Below the pieces are notes generated by a model, which did no database searches, was not told where the DNA came from, and was given only the letters and a program-made list of their open reading frames with translations. From NCBI GenBank assembly GCA_003140855.1, contig PLLF01000103.1, positions 133 to 55,313 on the forward strand: a stretch of 55,181 bases of DNA, given 5' to 3'. Positions within the stretch are counted from its first letter, which is position 1, and each line of letters opens with the position of its first letter. The stretch comes from Vulcanimicrobiota bacterium (GTDB lineage Bacteria; Vulcanimicrobiota; Vulcanimicrobiia; Vulcanimicrobiales; Vulcanimicrobiaceae). Shown here piece by piece: positions 34,862 to 43,633 of this stretch. The translations under genes and the position numbers were made by a program.

Positions 34862-35949
34862 GCGGTAGCCGCAGCCGGAACCAGGCCGCGCTCCGAACCC
34901 CAGTGCATCACGAAATCGGCAACGCGGTTTCCCGCATACCCATCCCCGAAAACCGGCGGCCGAGCTGTGATTGGACGGAAGGATCGGATCGAGTCGGCGA
35001 TGCGTGCGGCGTCGGCTTCCACCAGCATATTCCAGCCGGCGGCGACGGTTTCAACCCATTCCGTATTTGGACGGACCGTGACGCACGGCCGCCCGAGCAT
35101 ATACGCTTCGCGTTGAATGCCCCCGGAGTCGGTAACGACGACCGTCGCGTGCTGGATCAGCACGATCATGTCGAGATAGCTGACGGGCTGGATAGCGTGC
35201 ACGGGATCGGCTACCTCGATCTCCAAAGTTTCGATCATCTTCGCCGTCCGTGGGTGGATGGGAAAGATAACCGGCAGCGGAGAGGCGCACAAACCCTCGA
35301 TGATTTGCGCAAGCCGCGCCGGATCGTCTGTGTTGCCGGCCCGGTGAATTGTAGCCAAGACATAATCGCCCGCAAGCCCGTGACGTGCCAATACATCCGA
35401 GCGTTGCTCGGCGCGTGACAGATTGGTTTCTATCGAATCGAGCAGCACGTCACCGACCACTTCGATCGGGCCCGATATGCCCTCGCGTTCGAGATTCGAT
35501 TGGCAGTTCGCCGTGCTACAGAGCAGTGCGGCGGCGACGTGATCCGCGACGACTCGGTTGATCTCCTCGGGCATCGAGCGATCGAAACTCCGGCATCCGG
35601 CCTCGACTTTGATGATCGGCAGCCCGAGCTTTGCGGCTGCGAGCGCGGCGCCAAGCGTTGAGTTTGTGTCGCTGCGCAGCAACATGACGTCCGGCCGCAC
35701 GTCGAGGATCGCGCGCTCGGCCCGCTCCAGAACGCGCGCGGTCTGTTCGCTCTGTGTGCCCGAGCCGACCCCCAGAAATATGTCTGGCTCCGGGAGCTCC
35801 AGATCGCGAAAAAACGTCTTCGACATTTCATCATCGTAATGCTGGCCGGTATGGACAAGGACTTCCCTGCACCGCCCTTTCAGCGCGGCGCTCACAGGAG
35901 CGGCTTGAATAAACTCGGGGCGAGCTCCGACAACGGAAAAAACAATCAT
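34858..35949 (-). CDS. wecB: UDP-N-acetylglucosamine 2-epimerase (WecB/WbpI family)
   Basis: 363 residues from the ATG at 35949 (a TTG at 35955 also fits). VVGARPEFIQAAPV at the start, HTGQHYDDEMSKTFF, VEAGCRSFDRSMPEEINR and TDSGGIQREAY are the hallmarks of the non-hydrolysing epimerase. It interconverts UDP-GlcNAc and UDP-ManNAc, or in the WbpI branch UDP-GlcNAc3NAcA and UDP-ManNAc3NAcA. The sequence CRSFDRSMPEE differs from the E. coli form (RTGDLYSPWPEE), which fits the WbpI-like or archaeal-like branch. It leads its operon, diverging from the small membrane protein gene with 89 bases between. Confidence 0.87.
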   Translation of the reverse strand: MIVFSVVGARPEFIQAAPVSAALKGRCREVLVHTGQHYDDEMSKTFFRDLELPEPDIFLGVGSGTQSEQTARVLERAERAILDVRPDVMLLRSDTNSTLGAALAAAKLGLPIIKVEAGCRSFDRSMPEEINRVVADHVAAALLCSTANCQSNLEREGISGPIEVVGDVLLDSIETNLSRAEQRSDVLARHGLAGDYVLATIHRAGNTDDPARLAQIIEGLCASPLPVIFPIHPRTAKMIETLEIEVADPVHAIQPVSYLDMIVLIQHATVVVTDSGGIQREAYMLGRPCVTVRPNTEWVETVAAGWNMLVEADAARIADSIRSFRPITARPPVFGDGYAGNRVADFVMHWGSERGLVPAAATA

Positions 35950-36038
35950 TGGCAAGAGCGGCCAATTCGGTGCCTTTGAGCGGTGCTCCCGGTTGTGAGC
36001 CTGAAGGAAATGCCGCGCTTCGCAAAGAGCTTCTCGTC

Positions 36039-36299
36039 ATGTCCAAGCGATCGACGGACCCCGCGCCGACCCTCGAGCATTCGCACCAATTATGGGCAGA
36101 CGCGAAGACGATTATTACGACCGGCACGGACGATCCAGTGGCCGCGTCGTGGTACCTCACGAAGAGCCGCATTTGGCCATTCATTGCTGATCCGCGTTTA
36201 GGTCCGGCCAAGCTGGGGATCGTGCTTTTCCTCGTGATCGTTCTCAGCGTACTGCTCAGCCCCGCGGCGGAATCGCATTTCATCTACACCGACTTCTGA
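36039..36299 (+). CDS. DUF5989-like small membrane protein
   Basis: 86 residues with one transmembrane helix (LGIVLFLVIVLSVLLS) and the ending SHFIYTDF. DUF5989 proteins are short, with one helix and an end like PFIYTLF, and occur beside SGNH and MBOAT genes or carbamoyltransferases. That is the setting here, since SGNH and MBOAT genes follow within five bases. The start used is ATG at 36039; longer in-frame starts would run back over the divergent epimerase gene. It probably helps assemble the acyltransferase complex. Confidence 0.7.
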   Translation: MSKRSTDPAPTLEHSHQLWADAKTIITTGTDDPVAASWYLTKSRIWPFIADPRLGPAKLGIVLFLVIVLSVLLSPAAESHFIYTDF

Positions 36300-36303
36300 C
36301 TGC

Positions 36304-37329
36304 ATGACGAGTGACATCGCCCGGGCCCGCTGGTGGCTCGCCTATCCGGTAGCAATTTGCTTGTTGGCTCTCCTCGATTTTGCATTGGATTTCTGGCACC
36401 CGTTTCCGGCGCGTCTTCCCGAACAATTCTCACCCGCATACCTGAGCCTTTACCTTCGAGACGTACCGCGCGGCAAGCCCGTCGTTGCGTTTCTCGGCGA
36501 TTCCGTTCTCTGGGGATACAAAATCAATCAAACTGATTCGGCGGTTGCCGATCTGCAGCGGGACGTTCCCGGAGCCCAGATGCTCAATCTTTCGTATGAA
36601 GGCGGTTCTATTCCGAATAGTGAGGTGATGCTGCGCACGCTCCTGCATTCGGGATTGCGCCCCGCGGGAATCGTCTTGCAAATCAACATGAAAGAATTCA
36701 ATCAGGTAGACAGCGCATACCGTACCCTGCATCCATCGCTCGAGCGTGCGGCTACAGATCTCTTGACGCCGGATGATCGTCGCGTTTTACAAATGCACGC
36801 GCCGACCGATTTAAATGCGAAACTCAACCGGTTCGTAGAACGCATCTGGCAGTTTTACCGTTTTCGCAGCGACTTGCGCGAGAAAATTTTCGGGACCGAC
36901 GATATGGCCGATGCGCTGGTGAATGCGGCTAAGCGCATAACGGGAACCGCAGCGGCCGAAGAACTTGCGCACCGACCGACGACCGAAAAGTTCTTGAGCC
37001 CGTACGATCTCGCGCCGATCGACCGGCAGAACGTCGGCATGGAGTATTACCAGCAGTTGATGCGCGAGCTGTGCGCAGCCAAGGTTCCAACTCTTGTGTT
37101 TCTTACCCCGACCAATCACCGACTGCTTCACGATTACATTGATGTTCCGGAGTACGATGAAAATTTGCGGCGGCTGATGGCCGTGCCGCATTGCGGAGCG
37201 ATCAGAATAGTGAATTTGGATCGCCTCATTCCGTCCCGCATGTTCCTCGATAACGATCATCTCGACCGCGACGGCCAACGCATTCTTGCTGCGCGCCTGC
37301 TCCCGCACGTTAGAAGCGTGGCTCAATGA
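36304..37329 (+). CDS. Membrane-anchored SGNH hydrolase-like protein
   Basis: 341 residues. An N-terminal helix (WWLAYPVAICLLALLDFAL) anchors a periplasmic SGNH domain with FLGDSVLWGY (block I Ser), QINMKEFNQVD (Asn block) and DNDHLDRDGQRIL near the end (Asp and His). All catalytic residues appear present. In alginate, peptidoglycan and other O-acetylation systems, such proteins take acyl groups passed across the membrane by an MBOAT protein. The MBOAT gene follows, overlapping as ATGA, so the two probably form an acyl-transfer pair acting on the surface polysaccharide. Confidence 0.82.
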   Translation: MTSDIARARWWLAYPVAICLLALLDFALDFWHPFPARLPEQFSPAYLSLYLRDVPRGKPVVAFLGDSVLWGYKINQTDSAVADLQRDVPGAQMLNLSYEGGSIPNSEVMLRTLLHSGLRPAGIVLQINMKEFNQVDSAYRTLHPSLERAATDLLTPDDRRVLQMHAPTDLNAKLNRFVERIWQFYRFRSDLREKIFGTDDMADALVNAAKRITGTAAAEELAHRPTTEKFLSPYDLAPIDRQNVGMEYYQQLMRELCAAKVPTLVFLTPTNHRLLHDYIDVPEYDENLRRLMAVPHCGAIRIVNLDRLIPSRMFLDNDHLDRDGQRILAARLLPHVRSVAQ

Positions 37330-38540
37330 TCTTCAACACATGGGTCTTTGGTGCGTTCGCGCTGGCATCACTGTGCGCATATTGGTGGAGTCCGGCGCGT
37401 TTTCGTCCTGCCGCGCTCGTTCTTTGCGGAATCGTTTTTTACGCGTACGCATATCCGCCGTATTTAATTCTCATCGCCTCGCTGGCCGTCATCACATATG
37501 GCTGTGCGAAGGCAATCGTGACGTTCCGCGAGCGTCGAAAACCCGCGGCGGCTCGCTGGATGATGATTGCCGGCGTCGCTGCAAGCGTCGGCGTGCTCTC
37601 GTTTTACAAATACACTCACCTTTTCCTGACGAGCTTAGATTCGATCTCGCACGGCAAGATCACAATCAGTTTTCCTCAGCTGCTCATACCGCTGGCCATT
37701 TCGTTCTTTACGTTTGAATTCGTACATTTTTTGGTGGATGTCTATCTGGGAAAAATCAAAGAGTTCGGCGTACGAGAGTTCGCAACGTTCGCAATGTTCT
37801 ATCCCACGCTGGTTGCCGGCCCAATCAAAAGATTTCAGAACTTCGCTCCGCAGATCGACCACCTCCATCGTCGCAGCTCGCTTTTCGTCGCTGCCAACGT
37901 TTACCGCGTTCTCCTAGGTTTGGCGAAGAAATCGATCATTGCAGATTCCATGACGCCGCTCACTCAGCCGTTACTGACCCCGGGCGCTCCATATCACGCC
38001 GGCGATTACTGGATCGCTATGCTCGCATATACCGCGAAGATCTATTTTGATTTTACGGGTTACTCCGATATCGCCATCGGAATGGCGGGATTGCTCGGGT
38101 TCCAGATCTTGGAAAACTTCGACCGGCCGTACTGGTCGCCGAATATCTCGCTCTTCTGGCGGCGCTGGCACATCAGCTTAAGCTCTTGGATTCGCGATTA
38201 TATTTTTATTCCGCTCGGTGGAAGCCGGCGCAGCAAAACGTTTACTGCAATCAATCTAGCGCTTGTCATGGCTATCGCAGGCTTGTGGCACGGCGCGCAG
38301 TGGCATTTCGTCGTATGGGGCTTGTGGCACGGACTCGGGCTAGCCGTTCACCGTACGTGGACTTTGAGCGTTGCAAACACCCAATTCGTGCAGGGAATAC
38401 CGCCGCGCATTAGCGCGGGTGTGTCGATCGCGGTGACCTTCGCCTTTGTGGCATTCGGCTGGATCCTTTTTGCATCCCCCACGTTGACCGCAGGTTTTGA
38501 GGCGGTGCGTGCAATGTTTGCAATAGTCGTGCCGAAGTAA
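37326..38540 (+). CDS. MBOAT family O-acyltransferase (AlgI/DltB-like)
   Basis: 404 residues with about ten transmembrane helices. Motifs are LVAGPIKRFQNF, KIYFDFTGYSDIAIGMA, FWRRWHISLSSWIRDYIFIPLGG and GLWHGAQWHFVVWG with the catalytic His. AlgI-like proteins move acyl groups, usually acetyl, from a cytoplasmic donor to a periplasmic acceptor protein or glycan. Length is slightly below AlgI. It overlaps the SGNH gene (ATGA), and 48 bases later the first propeller-SGNH gene begins. Confidence 0.88.
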   Translation: MIFNTWVFGAFALASLCAYWWSPARFRPAALVLCGIVFYAYAYPPYLILIASLAVITYGCAKAIVTFRERRKPAAARWMMIAGVAASVGVLSFYKYTHLFLTSLDSISHGKITISFPQLLIPLAISFFTFEFVHFLVDVYLGKIKEFGVREFATFAMFYPTLVAGPIKRFQNFAPQIDHLHRRSSLFVAANVYRVLLGLAKKSIIADSMTPLTQPLLTPGAPYHAGDYWIAMLAYTAKIYFDFTGYSDIAIGMAGLLGFQILENFDRPYWSPNISLFWRRWHISLSSWIRDYIFIPLGGSRRSKTFTAINLALVMAIAGLWHGAQWHFVVWGLWHGLGLAVHRTWTLSVANTQFVQGIPPRISAGVSIAVTFAFVAFGWILFASPTLTAGFEAVRAMFAIVVPK

Positions 38541-38588
38541 GGGGCACGGTAGGAGGGCCCGCATCAAAAATTCGGAAGATCGAAACGG

Positions 38589-40346
38589 TTGATCGTGATT
38601 AGGATTTTGGCTGCCACCTCGATTGCTTGGCTCGCCTTGATAGGAACCGCGACTATTTCGCGCGCAGCTCAAGGTGTTTCAACGATCGCCGGTAGCGGCG
38701 CAGCTGGAATTGCAGATGGTCCAGCGCGAAAGGCTACGTTCCTCTTTCCCGCCGGTGTGGCGGTCGGAAAAGACGGCTCGGTTTATATTTCGGACTTGGC
38801 GGCGCAGCGGATTCGTGTGCTCACGCGTTCAGGAATAGTTCGAACGATTGCCGGTAGGGGTTCCATTGTTGCGCCAGGATTCACGGTAAACGGCGGATTT
38901 CGGGATGGCGCGGCTCTTGGCGCTCAATTTAACGGACCCGAGGGTTTAGCAATCGGTCCGGATGGCGCTCTCTATATTGCCGATTCTTACAATGCATGCA
39001 TTCGCAGGCTCTCGCACGGGCATGTGACCACGATTGCCGGCAAGTGTGGCGATCGTGCTGCCGGGGATGGCTCCCGAAACTCGGGGCGGTTTCGCCGGCC
39101 CAGAGCCCTGGCCTTTGATAGAGCCGGGAATCTCTATATTGCCGACTACGGTGCCGGGCTCCGCAAATTGAGCGCGAATGGGCGCTTGACCACAATTCAC
39201 ATCAAGAGCTACCAGGGCAACAATGCGCTTGGGGTCGCAGTCGTGGACGGACCGGACCCCGTCCTATTGCTTACGACTGCGGATGGACTAATCGTGGAGT
39301 ACGATCCAGCGACCGGTATCGAAAAACTATTGCGAGCAGTGCCTGCGAGCATGCCCAATCAGATCGTGGCAATAGATTCACGGCAGTTCATCTTCACCGA
39401 TTTGCAATCGCACGACATCCGGTTCTTTCGCATCGGTGTGTTACCGTTTGTCTCACAATTTACGCGCGTGATTGCAGGCCATGCCTTGGAAAAGGGCATC
39501 GATAATGCGGGATTCGCCAACGGACCGCTGCCCGAAGCTCGCTTTTACGATCCGATGGGCATTGCGATCGCCGGAAATCGCGCAATCGTTGCGGATGGTG
39601 GGAACCGGCGCATCCGCGCCTTTGTTTTGCCCAGACTCCAGGGGTCGGAGGTCGGGTTCGACCCCGCCAACCCAAGCGACAAAGATCACTACGAGGTTGC
39701 GCTTGTCGGCGCGTCTTGGACGTTTACAGAGAGCCTAGGCGACGATTCCATCTGTGCACAAATCGAACGAACGCTGGATCGGTCGGGCCGTTTTCATAAA
39801 CCGGTGCGTTGCCACACAGTGGCGATTGCGGGTGCGCATAGGGATCAAATCGAAGATTACATCAAGAACGTTTTCCCGTACGAACGCATGGACTTGATCA
39901 TCATGGATGCTGAGTCGTGGGGGATTGGTCGCCCTGATCAGGTCGTCGAGAAGGGGATCACGTTCGCGCAACTGTTCAGATTGCGAATGCGGCAACTGCT
40001 TGACGTACTGAAACCTTTGAAAACGAAGCTCGCACTAGTCTGGGTCTATGAGCCGCAGGGAACCTCGGACGCTGAGTGGATTGTGGACAGACCGCCCTAC
40101 ACTCTTAGACGTTTGCCTTCTGATGGCTTGGCGAGACACGATGAGTTCGGTAAGATGGAGAGTGTTCTCATTGGAATGCCGATCTTCCGGTACGACATGT
40201 ATGAAGACATAGTCCGATATGAGCTGAGCGAAGGGGCGTTGCCTTTGTATCACGCGACCGATCTGCATTTGATCTCACGCGGCAATGCGTTTTTTGGCGA
40301 TCGCATCGCGCAAGGATTGCTTAACGCCGGGCTTGGTAAACCATAG
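38589..40346 (+). CDS. Secreted NHL beta-propeller fused to SGNH-like domain (copy 1)
   Basis: 585 residues. A signal peptide (about 1-26, ending ISRAA) is followed by NHL-type propeller repeats to about 350: FLFPAGVAVGKDGSVYISD, GPEGLAIGPDGALYIAD, and YDPMGIAIAGNRAIVADGGN. From about 368 a divergent SGNH-like domain begins with VALVGASWTF (GDS changed to GAS, Ser376), then DDSICAQIERTL, and ends DLHLISRGNAFF (Asp558, His560), the block V layout. So the Ser-Asp-His set is there though the first motif is unusual. The TTG start at 38589 is supported by position only; a GTG at 38595 also fits. It lies directly after the MBOAT/SGNH cassette and may add or remove acyl groups on exported glycan. 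Confidence 0.78.
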   Translation: MIVIRILAATSIAWLALIGTATISRAAQGVSTIAGSGAAGIADGPARKATFLFPAGVAVGKDGSVYISDLAAQRIRVLTRSGIVRTIAGRGSIVAPGFTVNGGFRDGAALGAQFNGPEGLAIGPDGALYIADSYNACIRRLSHGHVTTIAGKCGDRAAGDGSRNSGRFRRPRALAFDRAGNLYIADYGAGLRKLSANGRLTTIHIKSYQGNNALGVAVVDGPDPVLLLTTADGLIVEYDPATGIEKLLRAVPASMPNQIVAIDSRQFIFTDLQSHDIRFFRIGVLPFVSQFTRVIAGHALEKGIDNAGFANGPLPEARFYDPMGIAIAGNRAIVADGGNRRIRAFVLPRLQGSEVGFDPANPSDKDHYEVALVGASWTFTESLGDDSICAQIERTLDRSGRFHKPVRCHTVAIAGAHRDQIEDYIKNVFPYERMDLIIMDAESWGIGRPDQVVEKGITFAQLFRLRMRQLLDVLKPLKTKLALVWVYEPQGTSDAEWIVDRPPYTLRRLPSDGLARHDEFGKMESVLIGMPIFRYDMYEDIVRYELSEGALPLYHATDLHLISRGNAFFGDRIAQGLLNAGLGKP

Positions 40347-42074
40347 ATGGTCGGGCGCTACCTGACCATAATCGCGTTCTTTGCCGCGTATGCGATGTGT
40401 ACCGCTTCCATTGCGGCGCAATCCGAAGTAACTACTATTGCCGGCAGCGGCGCAGCCGGCATCGCCGATGGGCCCGCGGAAAAAGCTACCTTTCTCTTTC
40501 CCTCCGGGGTTGCGGTATCGCACGACGGCTCGATCTATATTGCGGATCGTGCGGCGCAGCGGATTCGCGTGCTGGCGTCCGGTCAAGTACGCACTGTCGC
40601 CGGCTCCGGACCGATCGCACCCCCGGGACTGAGCGTGGCGGGCGGCTACCTGGACGGACCGGCGCTGCAAGCGCGGTTCAGCGGGCCCGAGGGACTGGCC
40701 GTCGCGCCTGACGGAGCGCTGTTTATTGCCGATTCCTTCAACCATTGCGTTCGCAAGCTAAAGGCCGGCGAAGTGTCGACTGTCGTCGGGAAATGCACGG
40801 ACGCCGGGGCGACGGACGGAAGCGTCGATCGCGCTCGACTAGAGGATCCAGAAGCGCTGACTTTCGATGCTGCCGGCAATCTTTACATCGCCGATAACGG
40901 CGTCGGACTTCGCAGGTTCGGGACGGACGGTACTCTAGTCACGATACATTTGCGGTCGTACGCGGGACAAAGCGCACTTGGCGTGGCGCTCATTCAAGGC
41001 TCACAATCGCTCGTTGCTGAGGCCACGCTCGATGGGATCGCTCTCTACAACCCTTCAACTGCAACCGACCAGTTTTTCTCGGTATATCCTTTATGGTCTC
41101 CGTGGGGCGCGCCCAACCAGCTGGCCGTGCTCGATGCGCGGCAAATGGTTTTCAGTAACGTCATAGCGTACAACATCGGCTATTTCCGTTTGCCGGAAGT
41201 TCCCTTGCTCGGGCAACCATACGCCGGTGCCATCGCCGGGGGCGCGTCGGAACAGCCTTTCCAAAACGCGGGGTATGTGAACGGATCGCTCTCCGACGCG
41301 CGCTTCTACGATCCAATGGGCATTGCCGTTCTTGGGAACACAATCGTTTTGGCCGATGGCGGAAACCGGCGAATCCGCCAAATAGTTCTGCCGGGAGTGC
41401 GCGTTCCGGAGACCGTCACGGATCTCAATCCAACGGACGCAAATCACTATCACGTCGCACTGGTTGGCGGCCCTTGGTCCTTTGTCGATACGACCGGCGC
41501 CGATTCGATCTGCGCGCATATGGAAGCGGTGCTGGATCGATCGCGCCGCTTTTTAAAACCGGTGCGCTGCCACGCCGTACCGATTGCTTCCGGGAGCGAG
41601 GCCGACATGGAAGAATACGTCAAAACCGTACTGCCGCATCGTCATATGGATCTTGCAATCCTCGCTCTTGAGCCGGATGCCGTTGCGGACATTGCCGCGT
41701 TCCGAGCGCGAGTGAGCGACTTACTCGACATGTTGACTCCGCTCCACACCCGGCTCGCACTGATCTGGGTCTATCCGTCGCGCGACGTTTCGTTCGCGGA
41801 TACTGATTGGCTGCTTCACGGAGATGCGAGCATTTCTTCCCCGGCACCTCCCGCGCTAAGCTACGAGCGCACTCGGCAAATCGAAAGCGAGGTGCGTGGC
41901 ACCCCAGTCTTGCAGTATGACAGCTACACGGATCTAGTCAATTTCGAGCTCAGCAGTAATGCGATACCCCTTTTTACGCCCCCCGGCGAGACTGGCCCGA
42001 ATCCGCGGGGAAATGCATTTTTGGGTGAGCACTTCGCGCAAGGTTTGCTTGATGCAGGTCTGGGGCGGCCTTGA
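40347..42074 (+). CDS. Secreted NHL beta-propeller with degenerate SGNH-like domain (copy 2)
   Basis: 575 residues, a tandem paralogue of the previous gene starting at the base after its TAG stop. Signal peptide about 1-22 (ASIAAQ), the same propeller (FLFPSGVAVSHDGSIYIAD, GPEGLAVAPDGALFIAD) and the same C-terminal fold (RGNAFLGEHFAQGL). The catalytic positions have changed: GASW became GGPW, removing the Ser, and the DLH before RGNAF became ETG, removing Asp and His. The rest is well conserved, so it looks like a selected pseudoenzyme, not a decaying gene; it may bind glycan or regulate copy 1. Confidence 0.78.
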   Translation: MVGRYLTIIAFFAAYAMCTASIAAQSEVTTIAGSGAAGIADGPAEKATFLFPSGVAVSHDGSIYIADRAAQRIRVLASGQVRTVAGSGPIAPPGLSVAGGYLDGPALQARFSGPEGLAVAPDGALFIADSFNHCVRKLKAGEVSTVVGKCTDAGATDGSVDRARLEDPEALTFDAAGNLYIADNGVGLRRFGTDGTLVTIHLRSYAGQSALGVALIQGSQSLVAEATLDGIALYNPSTATDQFFSVYPLWSPWGAPNQLAVLDARQMVFSNVIAYNIGYFRLPEVPLLGQPYAGAIAGGASEQPFQNAGYVNGSLSDARFYDPMGIAVLGNTIVLADGGNRRIRQIVLPGVRVPETVTDLNPTDANHYHVALVGGPWSFVDTTGADSICAHMEAVLDRSRRFLKPVRCHAVPIASGSEADMEEYVKTVLPHRHMDLAILALEPDAVADIAAFRARVSDLLDMLTPLHTRLALIWVYPSRDVSFADTDWLLHGDASISSPAPPALSYERTRQIESEVRGTPVLQYDSYTDLVNFELSSNAIPLFTPPGETGPNPRGNAFLGEHFAQGLLDAGLGRP

Positions 42075-42223
42075 ACTTTTTGGTTTCTCCGACTAACTAT
42101 GTGTTGGCTATACGCGTTCTGCGCGGCACCGCCAATTAGAGCATTGGCTGAAAAGATAACGGCGATCGAGGGGTAACCGTCGCCAGCACTTGCTTTTAAT
42201 TTGAATGCGGTAGGCAATTAGTT
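42075..42223 (+). other. Intergenic region before the flippase gene
   Basis: 149 bases, noticeably more AT-rich towards its end (GCTTTTAATTTGAATGCGG, then TAGGCAATTAG before the ATG). It may hold a promoter for the flippase and methyltransferase, but I see no clear -35/-10 pair and no hairpin terminator. Confidence 0.35.
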
Positions 42224-43558
42224 ATGAGAGACGCAAAGACTTCGGCTGCCGCTATCACTGGCCATTTTGCGTATGCCGACGCCCTGCGGCACACGGCGCT
42301 CGTTTTTTTTACAACAGTTGCGATTAATGTTGCGAACTTTGTATTTCATTTTGGCGCCATCCGCATGCTTGGTCTTCAAAGTTATAGCGCACTCGCTGCG
42401 CTGTATGCAATTGTGCTAATTTTGAGTGTGCCCGCAAACGTGCTGCAGGCGATCGTTACGACAATAGTTGGGGAAGCCAACTGCGACCAAGCCGAAGGCA
42501 TACGACGAGCGACTATTCGTATTGCCGCTGCGATCTCTTGCAGCATCGTGTTGCTGGCGCTGTTTCTTGCGCCTAGCGTGGCATCATATCTCTCGATCAA
42601 CGATACCACGACGGTTTATCTCCTGTTCTTAACGATCGCCTTGGGATTTTCAGCTGCCGCGTTTAGGGGCGTATTGCAGGGGCAGCAGCGATTCGGAACG
42701 TTCGCCGCGTCACTCGTTATCGAGGGGGGAGGCAACCTGGCACTTGGCCTGTCGCTGATCGCGTTAATAGGTGGTGTGCGCAGCGCCATGACCGGTCACG
42801 CAAGTGCTGTCGCATGCGCATCCGCATTTGCGCTCATGGCGGTATGGGGGTTCCGAAGGCCAGGGAAGTTTAAAGTTGATGTGCGTCGTCTCGTGGCTAA
42901 GTTCGTAGGCACGACATTCGCGTTGAGCGCTTTGGCGGCAATGTCATGGGGAGACGTCATCCTCGTGCGACATCTTACACCAGTTCATGTGGCCTCTTTA
43001 TACGGTGCAATGTCGATCATTGGGAAGATGATTTTGTTCAGCGTTTCATTCTTGCCACTGGTTTTGCTTCCAAAAGTTTCGAGGCTAAAGGGTGAAAAAA
43101 TGCCGACGCGTCCTCTGTTTTTATTTTTGATTGCGATCGGGTTAGCAATCTGCATACTTGAGATAGCCGCGATTAAAGTCGCGCCGGCACAGGTCCTTTC
43201 CTTTATCGCCGGGGCCGCCGCATCCGGAGCAGCGCCATATCTATTCACCTATGCCTCCGCGATGATAATGTTGGCGATGACGATTATCGTTGCGCACTAC
43301 GGCATCGGTACCCACCGTTTTGCGTTTGTAGGACCGCTGGTTTTTATCGAATTTGGCGAAATCGTCGCGATCAACCTTCGACACGCTTCCCTCCATCAAA
43401 TCTTGCAAGTTATTGTGTTCGGCCATACTTTCGCTTTTTTCGTCACCGCTGCAATTGTATATCTAGGCGGGCGCCAGAAACACGCAAACGATATGACCAC
43501 ACCTAATGAAAGCATATCGGGAATCATCTCAAATACAAATAGTCCGACGACCACATGA
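42224..43558 (+). CDS. Wzx-type polysaccharide flippase
   Basis: 444 residues with about twelve transmembrane helices and no large soluble domain, the layout of MOP-superfamily O-antigen and exopolysaccharide flippases. Features are HTALVFFTTVAINVANFVFH at the start, FRGVLQGQQRF in the middle and LYGAMSIIGKMILF, LPLVLLPKVSRLK and HYGIGTHRFAFV towards the end. It would move lipid-linked repeat units across the inner membrane. It is the only intact flippase here; a decayed relative is at 25676. Codon use is a little more AT-rich than its neighbours, which may signal later arrival. Confidence 0.85.
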   Translation: MRDAKTSAAAITGHFAYADALRHTALVFFTTVAINVANFVFHFGAIRMLGLQSYSALAALYAIVLILSVPANVLQAIVTTIVGEANCDQAEGIRRATIRIAAAISCSIVLLALFLAPSVASYLSINDTTTVYLLFLTIALGFSAAAFRGVLQGQQRFGTFAASLVIEGGGNLALGLSLIALIGGVRSAMTGHASAVACASAFALMAVWGFRRPGKFKVDVRRLVAKFVGTTFALSALAAMSWGDVILVRHLTPVHVASLYGAMSIIGKMILFSVSFLPLVLLPKVSRLKGEKMPTRPLFLFLIAIGLAICILEIAAIKVAPAQVLSFIAGAAASGAAPYLFTYASAMIMLAMTIIVAHYGIGTHRFAFVGPLVFIEFGEIVAINLRHASLHQILQVIVFGHTFAFFVTAAIVYLGGRQKHANDMTTPNESISGIISNTNSPTTT

Positions 43559-43623
43559 TGAGCGCTAAAGGAGACCTTGGGACATTTGGGTTTGGCTTCT
43601 TCGCCGCTAATAAGCGTCACTAT

Positions 43624-43628
43624 AGGAG
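43624..43628 (+). promoter_or_regulatory. Ribosome binding site fixing a methyltransferase start
   Basis: AGGAG ends five bases before the ATG at 43634 and favours it over the upstream in-frame start at 43577. Confidence 0.5.
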
Positions 43629-43633
43629 TATGC

